A DNA stretch of 64,000 bases from an uncultured Pseudomonadota bacterium (GCA_903908265.1 CAIVRI010000020.1:1-64000), one strand, 5' to 3'. Counted from the stretch's first letter, positions 38,269-48,353 are shown. Translations and numbers: made by a program. Notes: generated by a model not told the origin, from the letters alone.

Positions 38269-40320
38269 TCATTTTTTTGTTTCGCTGGTGGTCCAACGCT
38301 GCAACCAGGCCTCGACGGTGTCGTGCCATTGCACGCTGTTTTGTGGCTTCAAGACCCAATGATTTTCGTCTGGAAAGTGCAGAAATTCACTGGGCACGCC
38401 GCGTCGTTGCAGAGCGGTGAATGCCGCAACGCCCTGATCTGGAGTGACCCGATAGTCGCGGTCGCCTTGGACCACCAGCATCGGTACTGACCAGTCTGCG
38501 ACGTGGTTGAGTGGGTTGAAGCGCTCGTAGTTGGCCGGATGTTCGTACTGGGTCCCGCCATACTCGGTTTCTTCAAACCAGAGTTCCTCGGTCGCGTAAT
38601 ACATAAAGCGCGTGTCGAACACGCCGTCATGGTCCACGAAGCACTTCCAGGGCTTCGCCCAGACCCCAGCCATCCAATAGACCATGTAGCCGCCATAACT
38701 GGCGCCGAGCGCGCAGGCGCGGTCGGCGGCCAAAAACGGAAACTGTGATTGTGCAGCAGCCCACCCTTTCTGCAGATCTTCGAGGGGTCGATCTCCCCAG
38801 TGGCCGCTAATGGCGTCAGTGAAGGCTTGTCCATAACCGGTCGAGCCGTGAAAATCGATGGCGACGACGGCGTAGCCGGCACCTGCGTAGGTTTGCGGAT
38901 TCCAACGGTAGTGGAAGTCATCCAGCCAAGAGCCTTGCGGGCCGCCATGGATCAGGAAGGCCACCGGGTACTGGTGACCTGCCTGGTAGCCGACCGGCTT
39001 GACGACATAACCGCGCACGGTTTCGCCATTCCATCCCTTGAAGTGAAAGAATTCGGGTTCACCGAATTCAATGCCCGTCAGGCGCGCAGCGTTCACGTGC
39101 GTGACCGCCTGGCCCTGTCCTGTGGCGTTGACGCGATATAGATCCGCGGGCGCCACCAGCGTGTCGCGCAGCACGATGGTGGTGTCGGGCGAGCGCGTGT
39201 ATTGGGTTATGTTCCCGCCGGCGATCAGGCGTTGGACGTTGCCGGTAGCCACATCGATTGCAAATAGCGGACGTTCGCCTTGGTCGTCGGCGAGTGCGTA
39301 GAGCGTATGGCCATCGGCGCTGAGCGAGAGCGCGCCGGCACTACGATCCCATTGTGGGGCAACTTCGCGGGTCTCACGGCTGATCAGGTCGAGGCTCATG
39401 ATACGAAAGCGATCCGCTTCGTGGCGGGGCTGGGCCATCGCGAGGTAATACAGGTGACGACCGTCGGGCGCTGGTACCGGTGCGGTGTCCGAGGCCAGAT
39501 TGGCGGCAGTTAGATTGATGGGACTGCCCGAACCGTCGGCGTTGGTTGTATAGAGGTCGAAATTCGTGGACCACGCTTCGGTGGTGCCGGCGATGCGTGC
39601 CGTGAAATAGATTGTTTGGCTGTTGGGCGCGAATTGGTATTCACTCTCGTCGCCAAAGGGCTTCGAGGGCACATCGGCGTCTAGGCCCCGTGAGACACGC
39701 ACAGGCTCTGCGGTAACGGTGCCGTCCGGATCGAGGGTGGCGACGAACAGTTGGGCGCGGGTGTCGTCGCCCCAAGTGTCCCAGTGGCGCGCAAATAGTC
39801 GTTCGTAGAGGACGCCGGTGCTCTTGCGCGCAGCGCGCGCGGCGGCGTGATCGGCGCTGCATTGCAGCGTGTCACAGGTGGGGTCGACCGACGCGGCAAA
39901 CGCAATCCGCAGCCCGTCCGGCGACAATTGGTAGGAGTTCACGTCCATGGGAAAGTGAGTGACCTGCCGCGCTTCACCGGCACCATCCAATCGCCAAAGT
40001 TGGGTGCTGCCGGTACGCGTGGAAAGAAAGTACAGCGAGTGGCCAGTCGCAGACCAGCGTGGTGCGTTGGCGTTAGAGCCCACCGCGGTCAGTCGGCGCG
40101 GCTCGGCGCCGCTCGGTGTGGTTTCGTATATTGCATAGGACGACTTGTTGGCGTTGTAGTCGACGCTGCGCAGGGTGTAGACGAGGCGCGTCCCGTCGGG
40201 GGAGATCTGCGGTTCGCTGACGCGCTCTAAGGTGACGAGGTCGCGGGCCGTAAACGGGCGGGCTACGCCGACCAAAACCCAACTGAGACCCATAATCGCC
40301 AATAGGAACAGACGCAACAT
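38269..40320 (-). CDS. S9 family peptidase (prolyl oligopeptidase / dipeptidyl aminopeptidase)
   Basis: Start trimmed to MLRLFLLAIMGLSWVLVGVARPFTARDLVTLERVSEPQISPDG; catalytic CALGASYGGYMVYW; HFPDENHWVLKPQN. ORF track start at 40617 overlaps the marR gene and is unlikely. Confidence 0.92.
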   Translation of the reverse strand: MLRLFLLAIMGLSWVLVGVARPFTARDLVTLERVSEPQISPDGTRLVYTLRSVDYNANKSSYAIYETTPSGAEPRRLTAVGSNANAPRWSATGHSLYFLSTRTGSTQLWRLDGAGEARQVTHFPMDVNSYQLSPDGLRIAFAASVDPTCDTLQCSADHAAARAARKSTGVLYERLFARHWDTWGDDTRAQLFVATLDPDGTVTAEPVRVSRGLDADVPSKPFGDESEYQFAPNSQTIYFTARIAGTTEAWSTNFDLYTTNADGSGSPINLTAANLASDTAPVPAPDGRHLYYLAMAQPRHEADRFRIMSLDLISRETREVAPQWDRSAGALSLSADGHTLYALADDQGERPLFAIDVATGNVQRLIAGGNITQYTRSPDTTIVLRDTLVAPADLYRVNATGQGQAVTHVNAARLTGIEFGEPEFFHFKGWNGETVRGYVVKPVGYQAGHQYPVAFLIHGGPQGSWLDDFHYRWNPQTYAGAGYAVVAIDFHGSTGYGQAFTDAISGHWGDRPLEDLQKGWAAAQSQFPFLAADRACALGASYGGYMVYWMAGVWAKPWKCFVDHDGVFDTRFMYYATEELWFEETEYGGTQYEHPANYERFNPLNHVADWSVPMLVVQGDRDYRVTPDQGVAAFTALQRRGVPSEFLHFPDENHWVLKPQNSVQWHDTVEAWLQRWTTSETKK

Positions 40321-40394
40321 GCGGCACTCCGAAAACCAGGACGGTGTCGCGATCATACCCGCCTCCGGTTGACCGGATCTCTCTCGACCATTAA

Positions 40395-40414
40395 ACTGCT
40401 TACGCAGTAACTGC
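40395..40414. promoter_or_regulatory. Candidate MarR operator with three ACTGC half-sites
   Basis: ACTGC-TTAC-GCAGT-A-ACTGC immediately upstream of marR (40425). Confidence 0.5.
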
Positions 40415-40424
40415 TGAGGCAGGA

Positions 40425-40898
40425 ATGAAACATTACGATGCCGTGAACTATCAACTAGCCGACAGTGTGGGCTACCTGATTCGTCGTGGCGGTGCCCTGC
40501 TACGTCACGAGTTGGATACGGAATTTGTGGAAGCGGAGTTGACCCCAGTGCAGTGGTTGGCGCTGATGGAACTACGCGATGATCCCAGGCGATCGGCAGC
40601 CGCCTTGTGCCGGGCACTCAATCACGACAGCGGGGCCTTCACGCGGGTGCTGGATCAGTTGGAAGAGAAAGGTTTTCTCGCGCGCGAGCGCAGCGTGGAG
40701 GACCGGCGCAGCGTGCGGCTGATTTTGAGCCCCGCGGGCCTGGCGGCGACTGAGCGTGCACTACCAATGGTGGTGAGTCGGTTGAATGAGGCGCTTGCGG
40801 ATTTTACGGTGCAGGAAGTCGCGGACTTGAAACGAATGCTGAATAAGCTGATCGCGCGACTCGAAGGTCGCGCCAACCGCACGGAGTGCAGTGCATGA
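40425..40898 (+). CDS. MarR family transcriptional regulator
   Basis: 157 aa; LMELRDDPRRSAAALCRALNHDSGAFTRVLDQLEEKGFLARERSVEDRRSVRLIL. Confidence 0.93.
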   Translation: MKHYDAVNYQLADSVGYLIRRGGALLRHELDTEFVEAELTPVQWLALMELRDDPRRSAAALCRALNHDSGAFTRVLDQLEEKGFLARERSVEDRRSVRLILSPAGLAATERALPMVVSRLNEALADFTVQEVADLKRMLNKLIARLEGRANRTECSA

Positions 40899-42322
40899 GT
40901 CGGTCGTTGTACGTACTTGCTATGGGAATGACGCTGCTAACGGGCTGTGTCGCCGGGCCGTCTCGCGAGGCCACGAAGTCGCTTCCATCCGCGGCCGCCT
41001 TCGGCATCATGAGCGAAGCCGCTCCAGTGCTCGAGGCTGAGTGGTGGCGTGCCTTTCAAGATCCATCACTCGATGCGCTGGTGAGTCTGGCGCTGCATGA
41101 TTCATCCACTTTGGTCACCGTGCAGGCGGCACTGGATCAAGCCAGCGCAGAACTGGGCGGCACCCAAAGCGCGGCAGGTCCGTCGGTGGTCGCGGCGTGG
41201 ACCGAGGATCGCGAACACCTGAGCAGTCGGTCCTATTTTCCACCGCCCTTTGGCGGCAAGACGTATTGGAATGGCGACCTCGGTGCGGACCTGCACTGGA
41301 ACATGGATCTGTACGGGCGCATCGCGCGGCGCGTGGATGCGGCCGGGCGCGAAGTCGCTGCCCGACAATTGCAACTGCGCAGTGCGCGACTCGCCATTGC
41401 CGCGGCGGTCGTGACAACCTATTTGGACTGGCAGCGTGCGCAACAGGTGGCCGAGGCGACCACGCAAGTGCTGCAACAACGCGAGGCAGCGCTGACGTTG
41501 GCGCAGCGCCGAGTCGCGCATGGTTTGGGGCCCACTTCTGAGGTGACGACCGCGCGCCTCGACTGTGACGCGGCGCGCGCGGACGTGGCTCACGCCGAAG
41601 CCGAGGCCCCCTTTGCGTTGCACCGACTGGGCGTGCTCACCGGGCGCGGTATGACCAACTCGCCGCTGTCTGCTGCACGACTCGATCCGCAGGCGTTGGT
41701 CGTGCCCGCCGTTCTGCCAGGTGACCTGCTCACCCGTCGTAGCGATATCCAGGCGGCGTACCAACGCGTCGCTGCGGCGTCGGATCAGGAAGACGTGGCA
41801 CGTTTGGCCCGTTACCCCAACCTAGACCTGCACGCGTTCATCGGTACCTCGGCGTTTGGACTCGACAATCTGTTATCTGCACCCGCACGGGTGCTGCTCG
41901 CTGGTTTCAGTGCGGCCTTGCCGCTGTATGACCACGGCAGCCGAGCGGCGGCGGAACGGGGCGCCTCCGCAGCGACCACTGCAGCGATAGCCCATTACAA
42001 CCAGACCGTACTGGAGTCGGTCCGCGAAGCGGCGGACGCGTTGACGCGCGTGGCACTGCGGGAGCGGGAACTGGGTTATGCCGAGGCCGCCGTGCTGGAG
42101 CAGCAGCAGACGCTGAGTGATCTGCAGCGGCGTCGGGCCGCCGGGCTCATCGATGATCGTCCGATCTTTGCCGCGCGCGCACTGTTGATTATGGCTACGT
42201 CACGTGCGCAGGACCTGCGTCTGGCCGCTGCCGCTGCGCGGGTGTCTGTGGTGGTGGCCATCGGCGGTAGCGCCGATGACCCTGGGTTTCTTACTGCATC
42301 GACTTCCAAGGTCTCACCGTGA
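40895..42322 (+). CDS. Efflux outer-membrane lipoprotein (NodT/OprM-like OMF)
   Basis: Lipobox MTLLTGCVAG; repeated OEP domains; LLTRRSDIQAAYQRVAAA; ATGA overlap with marR. Confidence 0.9.
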   Translation: MSRSLYVLAMGMTLLTGCVAGPSREATKSLPSAAAFGIMSEAAPVLEAEWWRAFQDPSLDALVSLALHDSSTLVTVQAALDQASAELGGTQSAAGPSVVAAWTEDREHLSSRSYFPPPFGGKTYWNGDLGADLHWNMDLYGRIARRVDAAGREVAARQLQLRSARLAIAAAVVTTYLDWQRAQQVAEATTQVLQQREAALTLAQRRVAHGLGPTSEVTTARLDCDAARADVAHAEAEAPFALHRLGVLTGRGMTNSPLSAARLDPQALVVPAVLPGDLLTRRSDIQAAYQRVAAASDQEDVARLARYPNLDLHAFIGTSAFGLDNLLSAPARVLLAGFSAALPLYDHGSRAAAERGASAATTAAIAHYNQTVLESVREAADALTRVALRERELGYAEAAVLEQQQTLSDLQRRRAAGLIDDRPIFAARALLIMATSRAQDLRLAAAAARVSVVVAIGGSADDPGFLTASTSKVSP

Positions 42323-43473
42323 ACGACACTATTGCTGCACCAACCAACGCACGCCGTAAGGCCTTCCGGATCTTTGGCATCCTATTGGCCGTAGTGGCCG
42401 TGGCTTGGTTGCTGTATTGGAACCTAGCGTTACGGCATTACGAATCCACGGAGGATGCGTATGTCACTGGCGATGTGATCGCCGTGACCAGTGAAGTACC
42501 CGGCACGGTGCAAGCACTGCACGTGGCAGATATGGCTCATGTCCACCAGGGCGATGTGTTGGTTGAATTGGATCCCACCGACGCCCGCTTGGCCCTGGTG
42601 ACGGCGGAGGCGGAACTGGATCGTACCGCTCGCGATGTGGCCTCCCATCAAGCGCAGGAAAACCTGTGGAAGGCCATGCTTACCGTGCGGCAGGTCGCGC
42701 TGGCGCGCGCGAAACAGGATTTGGCCCGCCGCGAGGGTCTAGACCGTGATGGGACCGTCGCCGCCGAAGACGTGGTACATGCGAACGAAGCGGTGGCCGA
42801 GCAGACGGCCGCGGTCGCGGCGGCGACTGCGCAGGTGGGGGTTTTTGCCGCAGAGTTGCAAGGCACACGCATAGAGACACATCCGCGCGTTGTCGCTGCC
42901 GCGGTCGCCGTGCGCAATGCGGCACTGGCCCTGGCGCGCACGCGGATCCTTGCCCCGACGGACGGCGTGGTGGCCCGCAAAGCGGTACAGGTTGGGCAAC
43001 GCATTGCGCCTGGTGTGCCACTGTTTGCGGTTGCAGACCTCGAGCATGTGTGGGTCGATGCTAATTTCAAGGAAGTGCAGTTGGGTCGACTGAAGTTCGG
43101 TCAGCCCGCCACCCTGCACTCGGATGTCTACGGCTCGGACGTGGAATTTCACGGCCGGGTGACTGGGTTTTCTGCCGGTAGCGGCGCGGCATTTGCACTG
43201 CTGCCGGCACAAAACGCCTCGGGTAACTGGATCAAGGTGGTGCAGCGCGTTCCGGTCCATATCGCGTTGGATCCGAAGGATCTGCAGGCACACCCCCTGC
43301 GCGTCGGCCTCTCCACGACAGTGCGAGTGGACTTGTCCGCGGTCATTGATGCATCCGTTGCGCCACAGCGCACTCGGACATTGCAGTCTGCCCCTATGGA
43401 CCCTGCGGTGGAGGCACGCATTGCGTCGCTGATCGCGCAGGCCCGTCTGGGTGCGTCCCCGCGGCACCGATGA
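42319..43473 (+). CDS. emrA: HlyD/EmrA family efflux adaptor
   Basis: 384 aa; ALRHYESTEDAYVTGDVIAVTSEVPGTVQALHVADMAHVHQGDVLVELDPTDA; GTG start overlapping the previous stop. Confidence 0.92.
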   Translation: MNDTIAAPTNARRKAFRIFGILLAVVAVAWLLYWNLALRHYESTEDAYVTGDVIAVTSEVPGTVQALHVADMAHVHQGDVLVELDPTDARLALVTAEAELDRTARDVASHQAQENLWKAMLTVRQVALARAKQDLARREGLDRDGTVAAEDVVHANEAVAEQTAAVAAATAQVGVFAAELQGTRIETHPRVVAAAVAVRNAALALARTRILAPTDGVVARKAVQVGQRIAPGVPLFAVADLEHVWVDANFKEVQLGRLKFGQPATLHSDVYGSDVEFHGRVTGFSAGSGAAFALLPAQNASGNWIKVVQRVPVHIALDPKDLQAHPLRVGLSTTVRVDLSAVIDASVAPQRTRTLQSAPMDPAVEARIASLIAQARLGASPRHR

Positions 43474-45023
43474 GTGCAGCGTCGCACAGCTTCCTCGGAC
43501 TCTCGGCAGCCAACCGAGCGCTCGTAGCGATCGCAGTGGCGCTCGGGACCTTCATGCAGGTCCTCGATACCACCGTGGCTAACGTGGCCATTCCGAGTAT
43601 CGCTGGCAACTTGGGCGTCAGTAACGAGCAAGGCACCTGGGTCATCACCTGCTTCGCGATCGCCAGTGCGATCTCGGTTCCCTTGACCGGTTGGTTGATG
43701 GCACGGTTCGGCCTGATTCGTACCTTTATGGTGTCGATCGGATTGTTTACGTTGGCCTCTTTTCTATGCGGTATGGCGTGGGATTTGTCATCGCTGGTCT
43801 TCTTTCGCGTCTTTCAGGGTCTGGTTGCGGGACCCATGGTGCCCGGGTCGCAGGCCGTACTCTTGGCGATCTTTCCGGCTGAAAAGCGCGGCAAAGCGCT
43901 TGCGATTTGGTCCGTGACCACGTTAATTGCGCCGGTGGTAGGTCCAGTACTCGGGGGCTGGATTTCTGATAATTGGTCCTGGCCATGGATCTTTTTTATC
44001 AATGTACCGGCCGGACTCTTTTCGGTATTCGTGTGTGGTCGGATCATGCGTGGTCGAGAAAGCGCGACACGCAAGCTACCAGTCGATCATGTTGGACTCG
44101 GTCTAATCATCATCTGGGTCGGTTCGCTGCAGTTGATGCTCGACAAGGGCAAAGATGCTGACTGGTTCGCCTCCCCTTTCATTGTGGCGCTCGCCGTCAT
44201 TGCTGCGGTGGGTTTCGTGGCGTTCCTGATCTGGGAGCTGAATGAAGAACATCCGATTGTCGACCTGTCCCTGTTCCAGCAGCGGGACTTTTGGGTGGGC
44301 ACGGTGGTCAATGCCGTCGGTTATGGTGTCTTTTTCGGCAATCTGATTTTGATGTCCCTCTGGTTGCAGACCCAGATGGGTTACAACGCGACATCCAGTG
44401 GTTTGGTGGCGGTACCGGCTGGTTTGATCGGCATGTGCTTGGCGCCGGTGGTGGCGAAACTGCTCGCGCGCGTCGATGCGCGCTGGATTGCGACCTTTGC
44501 AATGGTTTTTTTCGGGTGGTCTTTCTATGCCCGATCACAGTTGACGACCGCAGCGGATTTCAGCCAGGTCGCATTCGCGGTTGGTCTGCAGGGTTTTTCT
44601 TTAGCAACCTTTTTCATCGCCTCGGTCACCATCATGCTCAACCGCTTGCCACCGGAGCGCGTGCCGGCAGCCTCGGGTATGGCTGGATTTCTACGTTTGA
44701 CCGCAGGTGGCATTGCCGCTTCGATCGTGACGACGATTTGGGATCATCGAGCGGCGTTGTATCAGTCGCGGCTGGTGGATCGGACCAGCGTGTTTGATGC
44801 GCCATTTACTTATGCGATGCAAGGCTTGCAATCGCTAGGCCTGAGTAGCGACCAGTCGGCTGCGGTGTTGACGCGTACCGCGGCACAAGAGGCCTATGCC
44901 AAGTCCGCTTTTGAAATCGCGGCGGTGTCCGCGGTAATCATGCTCGCATTGATCGGCGTGATTTGGGTCGGCCACTCGACCAAAGGCGCTGCTCGTTCGC
45001 CGCAGGTCGTTGCCGCCGACTAA
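43470..45023 (+). CDS. emrB: DHA2-family MFS multidrug efflux permease (EmrB)
   Basis: 517 aa; FMQVLDTTVANVAIPSIAGNLGVSNEQGTWVITCFAIASAISVPLTGWLMARFG; ATGA overlap with emrA. Confidence 0.94.
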   Translation: MSAASHSFLGLSAANRALVAIAVALGTFMQVLDTTVANVAIPSIAGNLGVSNEQGTWVITCFAIASAISVPLTGWLMARFGLIRTFMVSIGLFTLASFLCGMAWDLSSLVFFRVFQGLVAGPMVPGSQAVLLAIFPAEKRGKALAIWSVTTLIAPVVGPVLGGWISDNWSWPWIFFINVPAGLFSVFVCGRIMRGRESATRKLPVDHVGLGLIIIWVGSLQLMLDKGKDADWFASPFIVALAVIAAVGFVAFLIWELNEEHPIVDLSLFQQRDFWVGTVVNAVGYGVFFGNLILMSLWLQTQMGYNATSSGLVAVPAGLIGMCLAPVVAKLLARVDARWIATFAMVFFGWSFYARSQLTTAADFSQVAFAVGLQGFSLATFFIASVTIMLNRLPPERVPAASGMAGFLRLTAGGIAASIVTTIWDHRAALYQSRLVDRTSVFDAPFTYAMQGLQSLGLSSDQSAAVLTRTAAQEAYAKSAFEIAAVSAVIMLALIGVIWVGHSTKGAARSPQVVAAD

Positions 45024-45553
45024 GGCGTGGTGGAGTGTAGTAAGGGTGCGATCGCGTTTTCCAAGGCGATCTCGCCCAGCGGGCCTGCGCTAGGCGCGAA
45101 GATCGCGCGGACGATGCCGTCGGCGTCAATCACATACGTGAACGGCAGCGCCTCCGGGTTGGCATAGCCATTTGGCTTGGCACCGTCCATGAACGCACCG
45201 GTGAGCGCAAGCCCGGTGATCGCACGACGTGCGTCTTCGCGATCATGATGGCGGTCGGCAGACAGCGCGATGAGCACAAGCCCTTCTGCCCGGTGCCGCT
45301 CCTGCAATTGCGCGAGCATTGGCAACTCGGCACGGCACGGTGGGCACCAGGATGCCCAGAGATTTAAGAGCACCACGTGGCCGCGCAGTGCCGCCAGATC
45401 CACGGTCCCGCCGTCGACCGTTGGCGCAATGAGCGGGGGTGCCGGCTGGCCTATGACGGGGCCGTGTGCAGCCATGCCGTTCGCCGACCACAAACCTAGC
45501 ATCAGGCTGAGGCGCGCAGTGGGCAACCAACGAGAGCAAGCAAAGGCCATCAT
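45020..45553 (-). CDS. TlpA/ResA-like periplasmic thiol-disulfide oxidoreductase
   Basis: MMAFACSRWLPTARLSLMLGLW...; VVLLNLWASWCPPCRAELPML (CPPC). Confidence 0.88.
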   Translation of the reverse strand: MMAFACSRWLPTARLSLMLGLWSANGMAAHGPVIGQPAPPLIAPTVDGGTVDLAALRGHVVLLNLWASWCPPCRAELPMLAQLQERHRAEGLVLIALSADRHHDREDARRAITGLALTGAFMDGAKPNGYANPEALPFTYVIDADGIVRAIFAPSAGPLGEIALENAIAPLLHSTTP

Positions 45554-45617
45554 GGGCGCCAGTGTGTCGCTATTGAAGGAGCTGGGCAAGGCCCTGGTCC
45601 CCGCGAGCACTGTACGT

Positions 45618-46226
45618 CTAGTAGGGTCCTTGCGCCGGCGCTGGTCCGGCCTGTGCTGGCGGCTGGCGGTCATGCCAGCCGCGATGGGGTTTGTCCTGTT
45701 CTGCGCGGTGCTCGTGCTGTCTGCCGAACTGCCGAGCGAGCGCAGGTATCTGGGCGCGTTGGGCGGGGGTCAGTACCGTATACACCGCCGTCCAGACACT
45801 TGCACGTGCCTCGATCATCGCGGCCGCGTGCTCTTTGGCGGCCGACACCGCGAGGCGGTATGTGGGATCGGTTGGCGGCGTAGTCAGTAACTCCAGGTGA
45901 TCCGCGTGGACGAGTTCGTGCAGCGTATTCTGCTGTACTCGCGCTTGTGCATGGATTGCACGGAGTTGCTCATGCTGTGCGGTCGATAGGTTGAGATGGT
46001 GCAGGATGGCCATGGCCTCGGAGCCGCCGCGGGTCTCGTGCCCGCCCTGCGGGTGCCCATGTGGCATCGAGCCTGCTTCATCCCTACCGTCGTGCGCGGT
46101 GTGCCATTCCGAGACGGCCGGATCGGCTGCACTTGGCGGTGGTGGGTCACGATCGACGGCGGCGACCGCGCTGGCGGCGGTGAGTAGGCAGATGGCGACC
46201 CACGCGGTGCGGACAGGGTGTTTCAT
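45618..46226 (-). CDS. Spy/CpxP-like periplasmic protein
   Basis: 202 aa, signal peptide MKHPVRTAWVAICLLTAASAVAAV; LNLSTAQHEQLRAI and VLTPAQRAQIPAL (LTxxQ-type); His-rich linker. Confidence 0.65.
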   Translation of the reverse strand: MKHPVRTAWVAICLLTAASAVAAVDRDPPPPSAADPAVSEWHTAHDGRDEAGSMPHGHPQGGHETRGGSEAMAILHHLNLSTAQHEQLRAIHAQARVQQNTLHELVHADHLELLTTPPTDPTYRLAVSAAKEHAAAMIEARASVWTAVYTVLTPAQRAQIPALARQFGRQHEHRAEQDKPHRGWHDRQPPAQAGPAPAQGPY

Positions 46227-46341
46227 TGGCGTTCCTCTTCATGTCCAATTCAGCAGACGGTGCTGACGCTGAAGAGTAACGCCGCAGGTGGACGGGTGTT
46301 GACCGCAAGGGTGTGCGCGAAGGTAAAGTTACGCAAATTCG

Positions 46342-47874
46342 TCAGAATGCGATGGCTGGACCTTGCACGGTGCCGAGGCTGTTCAGTTCAAAGAGGTGAT
46401 AGACCTTGCGGCCGAAAAAGAACGGGGAGCCCCAGTCAAAAGCGCTCGTCGGTGCGGTTGGGCTCGAATTATTGCCGGCAAGATACGCGAATACATTGAA
46501 GTTTGGATTGGCGGAAAAATCCGCTTCTGCATTGTCTACGGTGAACGTAGCCGCAGTCTGGGCAATACTAGCGCTCAGGCTGAGGGGGCTGGCTGGGCAA
46601 TAAAAGCCTACGCTGTTGGCACAGTTAGTGATGCTGGAATCAGAGAAAAACAGACCATTTGATCCCAGATCAATGAAGCTGTTGGGAAGACTCACGCCTT
46701 TATAAGTCGTCGTGAGCGTGCCCTGCCCAGTCAAGAGGTACCAGATTGCGGACGCTGCGGGCGTGTTATTGCTCTGTGTCTGCACGCCAAAGTACACCGC
46801 GCCCTGTAGCGTCGCCTGGCCCACCCCGCTGACAGCGGGTAAGTCGATCACAACGCCATTGTTCTCTGGTGGTGGAAGCAGCGTAATCGGATTTTTCACT
46901 TGATTGCCGAGTGCAACAGCCAGTGGACTGCAGGTGCCCGATGGACAGGTGTAATACCACTGGGGGATTGCCGGTAACTGTGCGCAGCCACCGCCACAAT
47001 CTTCTGCGAATACGCCAATGCCTAAGATGCCTTTGGCACCAAATAGTGCCACGGTGCTCTCGTACTTGCCGCTCCCACTTGAGCAACTGTTCGGTGGCGA
47101 GCCCGCCGCCGTATCGCCAAGGACTTGGACGGTCACGCCACTGATGGTGCGAGTGCCTAACGAAACATCCAATTGGCCAACGGAACCCCACGTGTATCCG
47201 TCGGCATAGATCACACATTCATTGATGGCATTGGCAGATGTGGGGTCTTTGACGATAGTCGGTGTGACTGCGCCCAACTCGGACTTGAACAGGCGCAGCC
47301 CGTAGGAGCCGGTATCCACTTGGATATGGTCAATCGTGGTGCACTGGTTCATGTTGCCTGGCGTACACACGGTGACCGTTGTATAGGCAATGTTCGCTGT
47401 GTTGATGCCGACTGGTCCTTGATCGATGGTGATCTGGAAAGCATTGCTCGACAAAGTGGAACCGGTACCCGTCAGAGTGACGGTTGCCGGGCTGCCGGCG
47501 GCGTCAGTGGCGATCGACACGGCGGCGTTGGTGCTCGCGGTCGTCGTGGGTGTGAAGGTGACCGAGATGTTGCAGTGGGCGTTGACCGCTAGCGTCGTGC
47601 CGCAGGTCGTGGTGTTGGCATAGAGGGCAGCGTCCATGCCGGTCAGCGTGATCGAACTGATCGACAGCGAAGCGCTACCACTGTTGGTGAGCGTGACGGA
47701 CTGGGCGGCACTCGTGGTGTTGATTGTTTGGTTGCCGAAATTCAGTGCCGTGGTGGAGAGCGAGACGGCCGGCAGCATGGGTGTGCCGCCACTCGATGAG
47801 GAACCACCACCCCCACCGCCACAGGCGCTGAGCGCAAAGAGGCCGGAGACAAAAAACCATCGGGACAAACGGCT
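46342..47874 (-). CDS. DUF3443-like lipoprotein with N-terminal choice-of-anchor/Ig-like repeat
   Basis: MSRLSRWFFVSGLFALSACGGGGGGSSSSGG lipobox and linker; LNFGNQTINTTSAAQSVTLTNSGSASLSISSITLTG; VTVCTPGNMNQCTTIDHIQVDTGSYGLRLFKSEL. Confidence 0.75.
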   Translation of the reverse strand, partial: SRLSRWFFVSGLFALSACGGGGGGSSSSGGTPMLPAVSLSTTALNFGNQTINTTSAAQSVTLTNSGSASLSISSITLTGMDAALYANTTTCGTTLAVNAHCNISVTFTPTTTASTNAAVSIATDAAGSPATVTLTGTGSTLSSNAFQITIDQGPVGINTANIAYTTVTVCTPGNMNQCTTIDHIQVDTGSYGLRLFKSELGAVTPTIVKDPTSANAINECVIYADGYTWGSVGQLDVSLGTRTISGVTVQVLGDTAAGSPPNSCSSGSGKYESTVALFGAKGILGIGVFAEDCGGGCAQLPAIPQWYYTCPSGTCSPLAVALGNQVKNPITLLPPPENNGVVIDLPAVSGVGQATLQGAVYFGVQTQSNNTPAASAIWYLLTGQGTLTTTYKGVSLPNSFIDLGSNGLFFSDSSITNCANSVGFYCPASPLSLSASIAQTAATFTVDNAEADFSANPNFNVFAYLAGNNSSPTAPTSAFDWGSPFFFGRKVYHLFELNSLGTVQGPAIAF

Positions 47875-47888
47875 CATGTGTGCGCTCC

Positions 47889-48353
47889 TCACTGCAGCAA
47901 CTGACGCGGATCGACACCAACCGGTACTGCGTCGGGGATGAACGCACTGCCCGTAAAGCCGCGGGGCAGTTTCACAATCGACAGCGCCAGCGTGCCACTG
48001 GCGTGTGTGTAGACCTTATGGGTGGACACAGACGGTCGCGTCGCCGTGGCATATTCGGTGTAATGCGTGCCCAGTAGCACTTTGAGGTCGGGCTTGGAGG
48101 GTCCGTTGAAGGTGACTGCAAAGATACGTCCGCTGCGATCCGCAAACTCGCGCACCTGAACACCCGCGGCGGTCTGCAGTTCATGGCGGTCGTAAGCGCC
48201 CGACCGCGTTACTTGCACCGGCGTGCCGCGTAGAACGACGCGATCCTGCTCTATATGGGCGACATTCTCACCCAGACCGGCGCGGGCGGTGAGCGGACTG
48301 AGCCCCAAGAGGAGCGCGCAGACGACTGAAACAGCGGGTACGAAAGCGGTCAT
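47889..48353 (-). CDS. DUF2844-like exported protein
   Basis: 154 aa with signal peptide; directly upstream of the DUF3443-like gene, same strand; FADRSGRIFAVTFNGPSKPDLKVLLGTHYTEY. Confidence 0.7.
   Translation of the reverse strand: MTAFVPAVSVVCALLLGLSPLTARAGLGENVAHIEQDRVVLRGTPVQVTRSGAYDRHELQTAAGVQVREFADRSGRIFAVTFNGPSKPDLKVLLGTHYTEYATATRPSVSTHKVYTHASGTLALSIVKLPRGFTGSAFIPDAVPVGVDPRQLLQ

Noticed and set aside
40321-40617. N-terminal extension of the S9 peptidase ORF
   Set aside because: Would overlap the divergent marR gene; a signal-peptide start at 40320 (MLRLFLLAIMGLSW) is far more likely.
47790-47830. Low-complexity CCACC/GGTGG tract
   Set aside because: Explained as codons for the Gly/Ser linker after the lipobox of the DUF3443-like lipoprotein, not a tandem repeat element.
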